Origin: Massospora cicadina
Taxonomy: Eukaryota; Entomophthoromycota; Entomophthoromycetes; Entomophthorales; Entomophthoraceae
NCBI GenBank assembly: GCA_022478985.1
Contig: JAKSZP010002694.1
Coordinates: forward strand, 62,001 to 126,000
Length of the DNA: 64,000 bases
Direction of reading: 5' to 3'
A model generated the notes under the pieces. It worked only from the letters and a program-made list of their open reading frames with translations. It made no database searches and was not told where the DNA came from. Positions 21,540-33,984 of the stretch are shown in pieces. Both the position numbers and the translations under genes were made by a program. How positions within the stretch are numbered: the first letter of the stretch is position 1; every line of letters begins with the position of its first letter.

Positions 21540-23700
21540 CAATGGGTACACTCCCACAGGCAGAAGATGTCCCCCTAATATCAGCAATCTTTAATTTTGA
21601 GCTTCTATGGACTTGGCCATTGAGGGCCCTGACCAAGATAATTATCAATTTCAATCTTCAGATGTGGAAGAAACGGTCAAGGGCTTAATAAGGGGCTATT
21701 CAGACCAGTGCCCGTCCTAACCAAGACCGAGAATCTAAGGTTGCAGCTAATATGATGGACTTATTAAACAGAGAAGTTTTGCAATATACTAAAGTCAGTT
21801 TGGCTAGAACCAAGCAGTACCTCTGACAGTATGTGCATCCTGCCATTAATCACGTACTCCAGGTTTTGGGGTTACATCATCTTGAGATCCAACGCCAGGT
21901 GACCCTGGCACAACAATTTCATTCTCAGTTATCCTCTTTCTATGAGACGGCTTCTAATTTTGGTTGGGATAATTGGGAAGCCATGATTGAAAGAGAAGGG
22001 AAATTAATGATCTACATAACCATCTGGTGAGAATTGACAATAAGGTTGTGGGCTACATTGGCCAAGAAGTATCTCAGCAGGTTAATGGTATTGCTACTCC
22101 TATCCACCACTAAGTCAATTCCTTGAAGATGATATTACTAAACAATTGGTACAATTACAGGCCCAACCTGAGGAACGCTTTGTTGAACTCAATGGGCTAC
22201 TTCAACAACTTGTCCAAATTGTGGATATTATTTGAGAAGGTGGACCCAGTCTTGTTGGTCCTCCTGAACCTCCGGGACCACCTAGTTCTCCTTCAGTGAC
22301 CCCAGGACCCCTGGGTGAACGAAGTCCTCAAGGCCCTGCGGGTCAACAAGGCCCACCTGGGCCTGCAGGTTGCAACAGTTTGCAAGGACCCCTGGACCTC
22401 CCGGGTCCCCCTAGCTCAACGCTTTCAGTTCACAATTCTGAACCTTCAAGTCTACTGGCAATAAGAGTGCAGGCGTTAGAAAACCAAATCTAAGATATAG
22501 CTCAAGGTTGTCTCTAATCTCTAGAAGGCCTCTCAATTTACCCGGACTATTCACTAACCAACTTATTGGATGGTGTTGATAATGCTCATCATCTATGTGA
22601 TGCTAACCAAACTATGCAAGAAACTCAGTTTGCAGTGTTGACAGCTTCCATTGACTAGTTAACTGACAAATACTGAGTACTCAAGAATAAGCAAGAAGAG
22701 ACGCTCGCTGGAGTTTCTAACTTTAAATTAATCGCCTACAACTGAGCATCTTACACAATGGATCCAAAATTTACAAGATAATCTCAACCATTTACAACAA
22801 CAAGTTGACCAAGTTTCAACTCAAGCCACATCCCTGAGTCTGAACCCTCTGAAGCTGATCTGGTCATGGTATTGGGAGTACATGTATTAAGCAATGAACC
22901 CACCGCTTTCAATCTTACCTTTGAGGATAAGTTTGAACTGGGTGAAGGTAGCATTCATTCTTTTCTATTTTTCTACGAGCAAGCAATGGATGGGGCGACA
23001 AATCAAACAGAAAGTTCAGCATATTACTTCTTGTTTAAGCCAGTTCACTCAAGAAATCATGGTTCCTCGCCTTAAGGTTTGCAATGCATGGGCTTAAGTG
23101 AAAACTGCCCTAATTAAGGAATTTAAAAGTGATCAAATCCTATCTAACCAAAAGCAACCCTTATGAGCATCCAAATTAAGCGATTAGAGTCAATTTAAGA
23201 TTTCACTAAGAGATTTAATCATGAGGCCCAGACTCTTGCTACTTGTGATTGTATTATTGTAGATGATGCCATTTTGGCTGTAATGAGTGCATTTGCTTCT
23301 TGTAATCAGTTGCTACTACATTTAAATCACTTAAAAGAAATTTCAGATCTATTCTTGACATCAAAGAGGCGTTGATGAAGATTCCTAATGGTGTGGTGCA
23401 CCTGACCTACAATAATAACCATCATTACTATATCCATGCGATGCTGCCTAGACCCAAACCTAAACCCAAGGAGGATCCTTGCAACTATTGCGGTCTAGTG
23501 GGTCATATGGAAACTCAATAATGGTAGAAAAAAGCGAAAGAATTGAAAAAAGGAGTCAGCAAAGGGCATGAGGCTCCCTGTGCTGACCTACCTCCTGTGC
23601 CTCAATCACAATCTTTTAACACTCTTAAAGACTGTTATGTGATATCTGCTCCTTGAACTTGATATCCCTGATGAATTATCCAATAAAGATACTATTTCTT
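21540..23700 (+). pseudogene. Element E Gag with collagen-like tract and decayed knuckle
   Basis: The order is a helical segment (INHVLQVLGLHHLEIQRQ, about 21840-21900), a Gly-Pro-rich collagen-like tract, a helical, Gln-rich segment, then a capsid-like region (FELGEGSIHSFLFFYEQAMD, about 22930-22990). Last comes a zinc knuckle at about 23478-23520, CNYCGLVGHMETQ, whose last Cys codon is now a stop. Gag would assemble particles and package RNA. Stops are frequent. The collagen-like tract is not a usual Gag feature. Confidence 0.6.
22243..22418 (+). other. Collagen-like Gly-X-Y tract in E Gag
   Basis: The translated triplets include GPPEPPGPPSSP, GPLGERSPQGPAGQQGPPGP and GPLDLPGPP. About half the triplets keep Gly in register with Pro in the X or Y position, as in collagen-like domains. 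It lies between two helical segments. It could be a trimerising or spacer rod; that role is inference. Confidence 0.7.
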
Positions 23701-23784
23701 CTTATGCTTATGTTTCATCTTCTAATTCAATTTAATTGTTTAGTCCCTTGGTATTTTCAATCCCGCACTTTGGCACTGACGTGA

Positions 23785-24100
23785 CCTGGGTGGAAGTCTT
23801 AGTAAACAAAGTGAAAGTTTTAGCTATCATCTTGATGGGATCACCCATAAATGTGATCTTGTCTAGGATTATGAAAAAAATCAAAGTGGCGTCAGACTTA
23901 AATCATTCTTAAGACTATGGAACTGCTGATCCTTCATACACTAAATCCATAGGAGCTTATTCTTCCCTTACAATGCGCTTTGGAAAGTTGGTTGTTTTGG
24001 CCCCTGCAGTAGTGTTGGATAATAATTGCTATGACTTGTTTTTGGGAACCCGTTTTTTATTAATTTTGATGCGATAATTAGTCTTAAGGACAATTATCTT
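23785..24100 (+). pseudogene. Element E protease remnant
   Basis: This reads VKVLAIILMGSPINVILSR, where DTG has become MGS. It continues KIKVASDLNHS, SIGAYSSLTMRFGKLVVLA and NNCYDLFLGTRFL, the last being the C-terminal pattern of Ty3/Gypsy proteases. The loss of the catalytic Asp makes it inactive. Confidence 0.7.
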
Positions 24101-24729
24101 TCTTTAATTGTAAAACTGAGTACCTTTAATTTTATAAGATGTCCCCAATAGCAGAGGCAAATTTAAATGACGATTTTGCTTATTGGAATATCCTACTTCT
24201 ATATCTTGCCATCTTACTAAATTTTGGGACCTAGGACTATTCTTCACCTCCTTCAACTTGTGCCTCTGAATGGATGTCTTTATACTCTAACAATCCGATT
24301 ACTATTCCTCCAAAAGCTCAACTTATAATTGATACTGGAGTACAAGTATTCATGCCATCTGATCATGTATTAGAGATTTCTGGTAGCAGAAATCCCTCTC
24401 ATTTGTAGGCTTTAACCTGCCCTGGTATCCTTGATCCTACCTATGATAAGACTGTTATAGTCTTATTTAGCTAATATCACCTCTTGACCTATAAAATTGA
24501 ATCAAAATAACCCTATCACTTATGTGCAGCCTATTCCTGTGAATGAGGTTTTCATCCATCTAGGGATGTGGGGATTTACATGATTTTGGGTTAGAAGAGC
24601 CACATATCATTTCTAGAGTTGAAGTCAAATTTGGAGATTTACTCACTCCAGAGCAACATCATGAAGCTGAGGCTCTTATTGAAGAGTATCAGATATATTC
24701 ACCATGGGTCCTGGAGATTTTGGGCTAAT

Positions 24730-24810
24730 GAAAGATGTGCAGCATCGATGAATCTCCCTCGGGTTGGGACCATTTAGTACTAAAAAAAAGAAAGAAAGAT
24801 GTGCAGCATC
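24730..24810 (+). mobile_element. 47-bp retroposon tail with 17-bp target-site duplication
   Basis: GAAAGATGTGCAGCATC occurs at 24730-24746 and 24794-24810. Between them is a 47-bp insert with CTCGGGTTGGG, TAGTACT and an A-rich end. This is the signature of a severely 5'-truncated LINE or SINE copy. A related tail, CTTGGGTTGGGCC then CTAGTACTAAAAA, occurs at 29777-29811. It is not the tail used by the SINE at 20956. Confidence 0.8.
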
Positions 24811-24859
24811 AGGTGAAAACTGGGGATACTCCCCCTATTTAAGCCTGGCCTTAACACAA

Positions 24860-27300
24860 ATCTAAAGTCAAGGAGGCTCAGGTATCAGTAAATTGAAACA
24901 ACTCCTCAATGTGGGGCTACTAATTCCTTATCAAAGTCCATGGGCTTCCCCTCTTATCATCCAAAGAAAGGATGGAGGTCATAGAGTGGTTATGGACTAT
25001 CATCAGCTTAATTCTGTTACCTAAAAATGATTCTTATCCTCTACCTCATATTGATAATTTGTTGAGACTATTGTCTGGATCACAGTTCTTCTTGGCCATG
25101 GACCTGGTTAGTGGCTACTGGAAAATTGACCTGGCTCTGGAAGACCATCAAAAATGCGCCTTAATTTCTAATGAGGGGTTATTTGAACCTACTCATATGC
25201 CGCAGGGGCTTTGTAATGCCCCTGCTACTTTTCAAAGAACCATGGATGGCTTATTTGGTGATTTGAAACTTTCCTGCGTTTTGGATTATTTAGATGATGT
25301 TACTGTTTTCTCTCACACTTTTAATGAGCATTTGGATCATATAAAGGAAGTATTTGGTCAAATTTACCGCACTTCGCTTAAGCTAAATCATCTAAGTGTG
25401 TTTTTTCATCACTGAGATGGAATTCTTAGGCCATAAAGTTAATCACGATGGGATTTTACCTTTATCTAATAATATAAAAGCTATTTTGGACATGCCTGTT
25501 CCTAAAAAGCTTGTGTGATATTCAAGTGTTTTTAGGGATGGTTGGTATTACCAACGATTCATCCCCCATTTTGCTGAGATTGCGGACCTTTAATTTATTT
25601 ATTGCTTAAGAAAGTTCCTTTCTTATGGGAAGGATTGCAGCAGCAAGCTTTTGGCCTTTTGTACCAAGCTTTAGTTAGTGCTCCAATTTTAGCCCATCCT
25701 GGTTTTATAAAACCCTTTGTCTTATTTACTGATGCCAGTGATGTAGCTATTGGGGCTATCCTGGCTCAGCATGATTCCAACCTGGTTGATCATCCCATCG
25801 CTTAAAATAGTAATACCCTTTTATAAGGCAGAACGCAATTATAGCGTTACTAAGAGGATATGCTTTTCAGTCCTATCTGCCATCCAGCATTTTCGCCCTT
25901 ATCTCTATGACAAACATTCCACTATCATCACGGATCATGCTTCCTTGAAATGGTTAAATAAATGAAGGATCCTGATGGACGCTTATCTAGATGGGCGTTA
26001 AAGCTCCATAATTATGACTTTAAAGTTCAATACCGCACTAAAGCTATAAACCAAAATTCTGATGTACTATCTCAACTACCTATACTAATTTTATTAACTA
26101 ATGAGGAAGATTGTATATATGATTTAATTGGCAGACCTGAACTTTGGTATCATGAATATAAGGACGTTATAGCGTAGCTACAATTCTTAACCAAGAATAT
26201 TCAAGTTAAAGAAGGTTCTATATATAAGAAGTTGGGATATAAATGGCTGCTTTTTAAAAAGCCTTCTGCAAGGACTGATACTATTATGGAGGCTCACCAA
26301 ACTGTAGGGCATGGAGCTGTAGCTAAAACTTTACAGTAGTTAAAAATTATTGTTACTGGGATAACATGCTGGAAACTGTGCACAATGTGTTGGAGACTTG
26401 TCTCACTTGCCAACAACAGCGTGGTGGAAATCTGATTTACCAACACAAAATCGTGGGACCTTCTGAACCTTTTTCCACTGTGAGTATTGATGTGGTGGGC
26501 CCTCTATCTACTGCTACTTATGGACATAGTTATATTATATTAGCTATCGACCATTTTACCAAATGAATTGAAGCTGTCTCAGTTTCCACTGTCACCTCTA
26601 AGGCTACTGCTTCCTTCCTTTTTAAGCAAGTTTTTACTGGCATGGTATCCCAAAAGTTCTAATATCTGATAATGGTACCAATTTTCTTTCACAGGTGGTA
26701 TCCAAACTTACTAAATTAGTGGGTACCTATCAGCCGTATACAACCCCTTACAATCCTTCCTCTAATGGTACAGTCAAACCGACAAATGGTACCCTTGTAG
26801 CCATCCTTTAAAAGATGGCTTCCAATGATCCTAGTAGATGAAATATCTACTTAACTAGTATAATGTTAGCCTATAGGGTTAGCTATCATCATATAATTAA
26901 AATGTCTCCTTTCAAGGCTCTTTATGGTCAGTATCCTATTTTATCCTCAAGTGTACAACCTATACTTGATGCTGCAACTCCACAAACTACTGATTTAGCT
27001 ATGAGGGGACTGGCTGATAAAATCCAAGTACAATCCTTAGCCTCAAGTTCTCTTGCTGCTACGACCTTAAAAGAGGGAACTAGAACCAATGCTAGTCGAC
27101 CTACGTTACCTGAATATCAAATTGGGGATCTTGTACTCTTTTATTATCATAGACCTGGAGGACGGATTTACAAACTTGATACCTTATGGGCTGGTCCTTA
27201 GTGTATTATTTATCATTGGGGTATTGAATACTCCATTTAGCTATTGATACAGTTACTGTTATTAATAGAGTTCATAGTAGATTTCTTCATAAGTATGTGC
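24860..27300 (+). pseudogene. Element E pol: RT, RNase H and integrase
   Basis: RT (about 24870-25420) shows KQLLNVGLLIPYQSPWASPL, RKDGGHRVVMDYHQLN, FFLAMDLVSGYWKIDL, MPQGLCNAPATFQRTMD and an intact catalytic box YLDDVTVF. RNase H (about 25600-26170) shows VLFTDASDVAIGAILAQ, ITDHASLKWLNK and GRLSRWALKLHNYDFKVQYR. The integrase zinc finger (EAHQTVGHGA, then CLTCQQQRGG) is followed by the core (VSIDVVGPLSTATYG, ILAIDHFTK) and the C-terminal YQIGDLVLFYYHRPGG. These copy element RNA and insert the DNA. Stops at 25415, 25803, 25963 and elsewhere inactivate it, yet the motifs are well kept. Confidence 0.9.
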
Positions 27301-27328
27301 CCCCTAGGCAAGACCTTGAGGGGGACAT

Positions 27329-27906
27329 TGTTGGGGATTCAACTTCAATGACTGAAAATTAAAAGATCAATATTTGGTGTCTTGGTTTAATGAGATCGTA
27401 AAAACCCTGTTGGAGATATCCAATCCTTGGAAAGACCTATGGTCGACCATTTGGAGTTATTGGCCTCCTCTGAAGGATAAGGCTAAGCAATCTGAAGGGG
27501 CTAAGCAAGCTTAATGGGCTAAGCCCTCCACAAGAAGGTCGATCCCATTTAATAAGAACCTTATTAGATCTGACCATCACAAGTATAGTAGTAATAATCA
27601 GCAATATCAATCATCTATTAGGGAGATCTTACCTCAGTTGAATCACGAAAATATTCACTAAGAACTACCAAATCTACCCCCAATAAATATCCCTCATTTT
27701 AACTAATAAAGTACCACTATTTTCATCTCATGTAGCTCAATTTTGGTCTATTAATAACAGGGTTCTATATTTTGATTGGAATCTATTTTTGCATAGAAGC
27801 TAATAACTTTGTTGCGCTTGTTTCTATCTTTGCTAGAGCCATGAAACTAATAATTTTATAGCCTTCATAGCGCCTGAATATCATAATTTCTATCGAAATT
27901 CCAATA
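27329..27906 (+). repeat. 3' LTR of element E
   Basis: It begins TGTTGGGGATTCAACTTC and ends ATTCCAATA, followed by the target duplication CATAC. The purine tract GAGGGGGACA (27319-27328) abuts it. It lacks the SINE and so serves as the empty-site reference. Confidence 0.9.
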
Positions 27907-27911
27907 CATAC

Positions 27912-29281
27912 ATAAATGAGGTGATACTTTCCTGTCACATGGTAAATCTCTCCTTGAACTAGGCTTAAAGTTAGTCACAGTGTGAGAAGATTATGTCAGG
28001 GACTGGAGCAGACCCAGAAATCTTACTTTCTGAATTGTTGCGATGGGCCTGTTGGTCCAATCTCCATATCAATATTTCTAGGTCCTCCTGAACTTTGTCC
28101 CAGTGACGGTTTAGAAAAGTAAAAGAAGCCTCAAGGGCAACTTGCTCCTTAAGAGCTTGAATTTTTCTACTTTGGAAAAGAAGCTGATTTTCAAAGCCAC
28201 TTAAGTGATTTTTTAAACCTTGACAGGCTTTCTAAATCTGCAAGGTGTGGATATAGGTGAGCATGGAAAATGCACTGGAGTTAACCATCTTGTCTGAAAA
28301 GCATAAATAAAACTCTGGGATCAAAAGGGCCCCATCTAAACTAACCTTGAATCCTTAAGCCACATTTCTTATTTGATCTCATAAGGCTTTGACGCCATCA
28401 GAAAGTCATGTTTCCAGGATTAGTTAGGATCATTAGGAATGGGTACTAAGGAACTGGATGTTCATGGGGTCCGCGGGGACCTTTGGGCATTATGGTCCTA
28501 TGGGGCCTTCTAGTCCCTCTGACCCTCTTTGCCCTTAAGCCCCTTAATACCAGAGGAGTTATTGTGGTAGGCTAACTGATGGTAACGGTGCTATAACAAC
28601 CAAAATGAGGTCCTTGATCTGATTAAGTTATTATCTCCAGTGAACTCAAGAAGTTGTACATTTTGATATAGCTGATCCTCAAAGTTACCCAAATTTCACT
28701 AAATAACATAGAAAGTTGGTTGTAAGCCTCAATAATCAGTTGGTTACCATCTACAAAGGCTTCCCATTTGTTGTGAAAAGAGAGAAGGCAGCATTATAGA
28801 GATTGACAATATTTGAGTACAAGGTTTGTGTGAGCCCTAATGGTTGATCTACTTCATGGTGATGTAAATAAATGGTTTGTAAAATGTGGTGTTTAGATGG
28901 GTAGAAGAATCTTTAGAGATATTGTTCAGTTCCCAAAGCCAGTTCTCCCAAAGGTAGTAGAGCTAAAGTATATAAATCTTGCATTGTGGAAGGCAGAGAG
29001 GAGGCTTGGGAATGACTAGAGCGGCCTCCCTTGGAGAAGATGTCATTCAGCAATTGCTGACTAATGTTCTTATATTGGAGTTAATGTTAATTTTGATCAA
29101 CATAAGGTAGGATAAATTAAAAAGGTGGCATTCAATTATAGTTTTGTGGGCTTAGAGGAGTTGATTCATACTGAGATGTATTGATCATTGTCTTACACTT
29201 TTAGACTAGTCAGAATATTGGCTTTTTGATTGTTATTCTCCATTTTTGATGATAGACGTTTCCATGGGACATCTTGGAGCT
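27912..29281 (-). pseudogene. Element D Gag, N-terminal part with collagen-like tract
   Basis: This is the gag portion upstream of the element E insertion. At about 28465-28552 the minus strand reads Gly-X-X triplets (GIKGLKGKEG, then after a 1-base shift GLEGPIGP and PKGPRGP). No other domain is clear. It parallels the plus-strand tract in E (22243-22418), so the tract was present in the common ancestor of D and E. Confidence 0.55.
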
Positions 29282-29297
29282 CCTGTAGTGAGCACCA
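29282..29297 (-). promoter_or_regulatory. Primer-binding site of element D
   Basis: The minus strand reads TGGTGCTCACTACAGG, identical to the site of element F (5261-5276). It lies 4 bases inside the LTR end. Confidence 0.65.
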
Positions 29298-29301
29298 TTT
29301 A

Positions 29302-29776
29302 TGTCAGCTTATCAGTTCTCTTGGCTATAGGTCAAGGTTCAAAATGAGACTCAAAGCTATAAACTTGCGTAGAGGTTGATGATGAGAAGATGGGGAAACA
29401 GATTACTTTATTGAATTAGAAGAATTCAATTTTTATAGGGTGAGTGGTTACATGATGCTGACAAGACCTTCATGGCTCCATATTATTAGTACCTCCAAAT
29501 CCTTTCTGGATTGAATGCTTAGTTGATGCCTTATTATCCTCCATTGAAGATGTCCTTGTGAATGAATTAGTGGGAAGCACCTTTCATGATTTGGGAAGCG
29601 GAGGTGTAATTCTATAAGATATCTCCATTAATTCCCATGTACATGATGCTTTCTAATCAAATTTTCCATTGGCGCCTTCAATTACAGGTTTTAATCAAAA
29701 GAGCTTGATAATTGACTTATTAAAGATCAATTCAGGAGCAGGGATATTGACTCACTTATTATCTTAAATTCTGACG
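29302..29776 (-). repeat. 5' LTR of element D
   Basis: On the plus strand it runs from TGTCAGCTTATCAG to TTCTGACG, the last base pair of a TGACA end being mutated. It is collinear with 15859-16327. Confidence 0.7.
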
Positions 29777-29811
29777 CCCCTCTTGGGTTGGGCCTCACTA
29801 GTACTAAAAAG

Positions 29812-32800
29812 TTGAGTCCAGACTGTTTTGGTGAAAATAAATCATAAAATTCTTGATGCAATGTAAGATTCTTTGGTTTAATATAGAGAAGGAATCCAAG
29901 TACTAGTAAACTCACAAAATTTTGATTGGCAACTTAGGACTATATAGAACCTTCCATTCATATCTGTAAAAAAGTGTCAAACACCTGACTTGCCAAGGAA
30001 AACTTGGCTTCCATTGGGAGGTACTAAAGTACAATGATAGCATCCAAATCCCACAAGGCACCACAAACAGATCATGCAGGAGTATGGTCTGCTAGACAAC
30101 AGATAGTGGAAGAATTTATCTAAAGCCATAGTCCCCACTATAGACATTAGACTCAAGATTTTGAGAGGTTAAGCCCACACTTCAATAATGAGGTTTTAGT
30201 GTTGTTTCTGAAAGTGGCACTTGTGTTATATAAAGAGCTTGTTCCTAAATATTTTGATATCTGGAGCCATATTACCCTTGTGATTGAGGGGTGCTCAGTT
30301 ATGCACTGCTGCATGAATTCCCTCCTAAGTCAGCTCTGGCCTCTATCTCCACTGTGAGCTCCTCTATGAGATAGTTTTTGTGGGGTACATTCTGATCAAA
30401 AACATTGGGATCAAGATAGGGATGAGAGTTGGCGTGGTCATTTGCAATTGCTGAGTAAAAAATTTTCTCTTTGTATCTCTTAGGTACCTCCGTTGATGGT
30501 TGCAATCATGGTGACAACCAGGGAAAGAGCACTACCTTTATAAAAACAAATAATTGAGGCCACACCATAGGCTTAAGCGTGTTTGTCACTAGAGGTGTAA
30601 TTTTTGAAATTTTTCTAATTAAAGTACATATATAAGATTTTGATTTATTTTTAAAGTTGGATAATAAAAACCCATGTACCATACTACTGAGAGATCAATG
30701 GGTATTTATACTGGATTGTTCAGGGGATGTCAATAATTTAAAATAATTCTATAAGTAGAGGTGCCTAATATGGCGCCAGGATTAATTCAGTTCTATTTCT
30801 TAGTGCTTAAATGTTCAAATCAAAGGTCAGAATATGCTACAACAGCTGAATCATTTACTTTTTGATCTCAGTCCCCTTATTTACTGTTGTAACTAAAAAA
30901 TATTGTTTTCTGTTTTCACCCAAGGTTTTTTCATATGTGAGCATTTTTAGTTGAGAAAGCCTTCTGGCAGCTGACTCATTTGTGCAGGGATGCCTTTTTT
31001 AGCCATTTGCATCTAAATTGATTGCACTGAGGCCCTATATCTAGATTCAGGACAATTATTTGGTCATGTGCTTGATTTCTGATCCCTTTTCTTTTATCTA
31101 AATAAAATCTACAGGTTTATCTATCATTAAATCTTTGGGTAATTGTTAATTTATGATATAGTGGTTTAACTAGGGGCAAAAGCGCCCAACCAGCGCTTGT
31201 CAAGGGTATGGCCTAATTCTGCAATTTTAGTTAGGGGTAAGTCCTGCAAGTTAGCATACCTAATTTAATGAGTTGAGTTATTGTTCTATCAAACCTAATG
31301 ACCGCTGCTGGGACCCTTACAGAAGTAACATAAGTTATTCCTGAAGAAGAAGTGTTTGGACACCAACAAGGAAAGTAAGAGGATTCTGGTTGCCATGATG
31401 CTAGAGTTTTTCATAACATATAGCAAATTTCTGTATTCAGTTTAAAATAATTTTACCAGATCTTCTGAGGTAAAAACAATGAATAACCTGTAGAAAAGTT
31501 GGGTCTGCTACATGAGGCTGCGTTAAGTAAGCTACCAAGACAGTTTTAATTAATTTAAGAGAGGATATGGACATCAGGAGCTTTGTGACCTTTATAAAAT
31601 GCCAGTGGCCCAAATAAAGCCTGAAGAAAGACCTACTTAAAATAATGCCACACAGGTAGAATGAAAGGGCTAATTGATTAGTGCCAAGAGAGTGTCTATA
31701 GTAACTCTAATTCCTTTAGAAGTGATGTGTTATGACTTATCAAATCATCAAGAAGTTAAACACAAGATAAAATATTATTGCTGTTTTTTAGTGCATTCCT
31801 AAATTTTATTGATAGAGGTACAGGAAAAAAAAGAGGAGGAATATAATATGTGGATGGTAAAAGTTAGCGGCTGAAAGGATTTAAGTGAGCTCATGAAAAT
31901 GTTAGTTCTGACACCATTAATTTTAAGATCCTTTATGACAAGATGTGGAGGTTCACTGAGCTTGGGGAATCATCAGTATATAAGAATACATAAATTGTCT
32001 TAAACTATATAAAAATTTCTCGTGTGAGCCAGAAGTTAGTACTGGTAAAAGGAACATGTAAATTAAAGATACAAGTAAGTTTTAGTAGATAATTTTAATT
32101 AAGTCAATCATCCAGAGAGCTTATTGGTGGTAGGTATCATCTGAGGGTTATTATAAGGATTTTTAACTTATTATTCTTGGGGATTGTACCATTATAAACA
32201 GTAACATGAACTCACCCTTTATAATTGTCAAATATTTGGTTTATTACCAAACCTAATGCTTTAAAATATGCAAAGTAAACCAAACTTACTGATTATGTAC
32301 TTTGAGAATATTGTGCCTTTGTTTTATAGAGAAGTAATCCATCCCCTTTCCCTTATGAATTTTATATATAGTAAAGGGGTTATTACTGGATTAGAGTGAC
32401 TAACCAATGTTTGAATTTATGTTAGGATAAGTACATGCCAAGAAAAAACTTTTCTGTGAATGAGGGTGCCTAAGCAACCTCAATATCAGGATTAGACTAC
32501 TTAGCAGTGCCCTTCCAAGGGGAAGTTAAATCTTTGGAAATAAAAAAGGGTTCTTGATTTCCTTTTCAAGTAAGAGTAAAAATAAGGAGTTACCAGTGTT
32601 GTTGAGACCATAATTTCTTAGAAATTCAGGCAGAGGTTACACCCCAAGATTTTCAGTTGATTAAAGCTAACAGGGGATTTCTTTAAAGCTTACTTTTATC
32701 AACACTTTAATTATTATTTTAATAGAAAACTAAACCTGTAATTTTCCAGGATTTTTTAAATATCAAGATAAGGAAATAAAAATAATTCAACAACTTACTA

Positions 32801-33197
32801 TTGGCAGGGTGCTGGGTTTTAGGGTTAAACAGGGGGTAAGTGGGCTTAGACAAGATATGATGTCCCAAATTAGAACAAATCTAACCTAAAGGATTTGAAT
32901 TGGGGGTTTGACATCATATTTTGGAAATACATCAAGCATACAAATTCAAACCACTATACTCTTTTGGAAAGGATAATCTTGTTTAAAATGCTAAATGTTA
33001 CTTTGATGGCATTCAAACTTGTTAACTCTGTTATAATCCCGTTGAATACATTTCCTGTCAGAATTAGGCTTATATAGAAATTGTTACTGCAGATTATTTT
33101 TACCTAGTGTTGCCCAAAGTATAATATTTATACAACCAAAGATGCACCTCTTTGCACCTCAAGTTGGAAAGGGGTTTTTGCACTAGCACACATGTTA
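29812..33197. other. Strongly decayed DNA, unassigned
   Basis: This is about 3.4 kb of AT-rich sequence with no frame above 68 codons. Scattered minus-strand stretches have a coding-like look (for example YTDDS near 32000), but no domain can be followed far enough to name. There is no RNA gene and no tandem repeat. It is probably one or more very old transposons. Confidence 0.45.
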
Positions 33198-33497
33198 TTA
33201 TAATTCTAAATTCAAGGCATAATTGTTAAAATTTCTGCACAATTTGTTCTGTATATTCAGAATAATGGTAGGTTCAGGCCTGGGAATTGGGCTTAGGGAT
33301 GGGTGGTACAGACAATGGGGAGCTGCCACTACCCATCTCTTATCCAGGAAATGCCCTAGATTAGTTGTCTGGTTAAGTGGCAAAGCCTTTGGGTTATTGT
33401 CCTTCTTTGTTATGAAGGGGTGCAAGGTTCTATACAGCTTGATACTGGAGCATAGGAACTTACAATAATTAGCATTGCGTATTTTTCTTTTACCCAT
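33198..33497 (-). pseudogene. Relic of the chromovirus LTR peptide (DKRW family)
   Basis: A 99-residue open frame contains NLGHFLDKRWVVAAP. It aligns by eye with the peptides encoded in the LTRs of elements A (NLAHMVDKRWVTALP), B (DLSKVIDKKWILALP) and C (DLRHTLDQRWLQA). The segment after it (P-rich, then ILNIQNKLCRNF) also parallels A (VCLISEICTEIA). No pol motifs are visible nearby, so it may be a solo or decayed LTR. Function is unknown. Confidence 0.55.
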
Positions 33498-33984
33498 TTT
33501 TTGTTTTTGACTAGAAGTTAGGAATGTTGGCTAGCTTTATTGGCTTTAACTTATATTTCTCACTCTTATTCCTATAATAGTTCCTGATATCATGACATCA
33601 TCCTTGACACAAATCCTATTCATAAAAATCAGGATGTCAGTACCATGTGAGTTATATATGCTAAAGTGGGAGCTTGAGTAACCTCAGTTGAAACTCAAAA
33701 CTTTCCTTGGTATATATTGTCTGACAAAATCCCTTTACAAGTATATTATATATAATCAATTACATCAGATTCTTATTTTGATATATCTTTTTTATTAATT
33801 ATTTTTATTTTTTGTTTGCTGTTTTCAACTAATGTTTGCTATAATATAATTATAGTTTACACATCCAGAGAGCTAACTATTGACCAGCATTGGTTTTAAG
33901 TTTATTTGTATCATGAGGTCAATTATATATAGTTTGCCTTTCCTAATTTTTATATTATCTATCTATATTTCAACTCAAAGAAAT

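Larger units (their letters stand above)
20547..27911 (+). mobile_element. Ty3/Gypsy element E, complete but decayed
   Basis: LTRs are at 20552-21426 (including a SINE) and 27329-27906, flanked by the 5-bp duplication CATAC (20547-20551 and 27907-27911). The internal order is gag with a collagen-like tract, protease, RT, RNase H, integrase. I see no chromodomain. E is inserted in the gag of element D in the opposite orientation. Many stops show it is inactive. Confidence 0.9.
15859..29776 (-). mobile_element. Ty3/Gypsy element D, interrupted by element E
   Basis: D is bounded by two related LTRs (15859-16327 and 29302-29776) and reads right to left: LTR, primer site, gag, protease, RT, RNase H, integrase, LTR. 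Element E (20552-27906) splits gag. Integrase and protease segments resemble those of E, so the two are related families. Both also share a collagen-like gag tract. I could not find a clean 5-bp duplication at its ends. The right edge is blurred by a short retroposon-like tail at 29777-29811. Confidence 0.75.

Noticed and set aside
22243..22418. A host collagen gene fragment
   Set aside because: It lies in register within the gag of element E, and a counterpart exists in the related element D at the same gag position.
31900..32100. Reverse transcriptase YxDD-like box (YTDDS) on the minus strand
   Set aside because: No flanking RT motifs could be followed in any frame. The match is too short to support a call.
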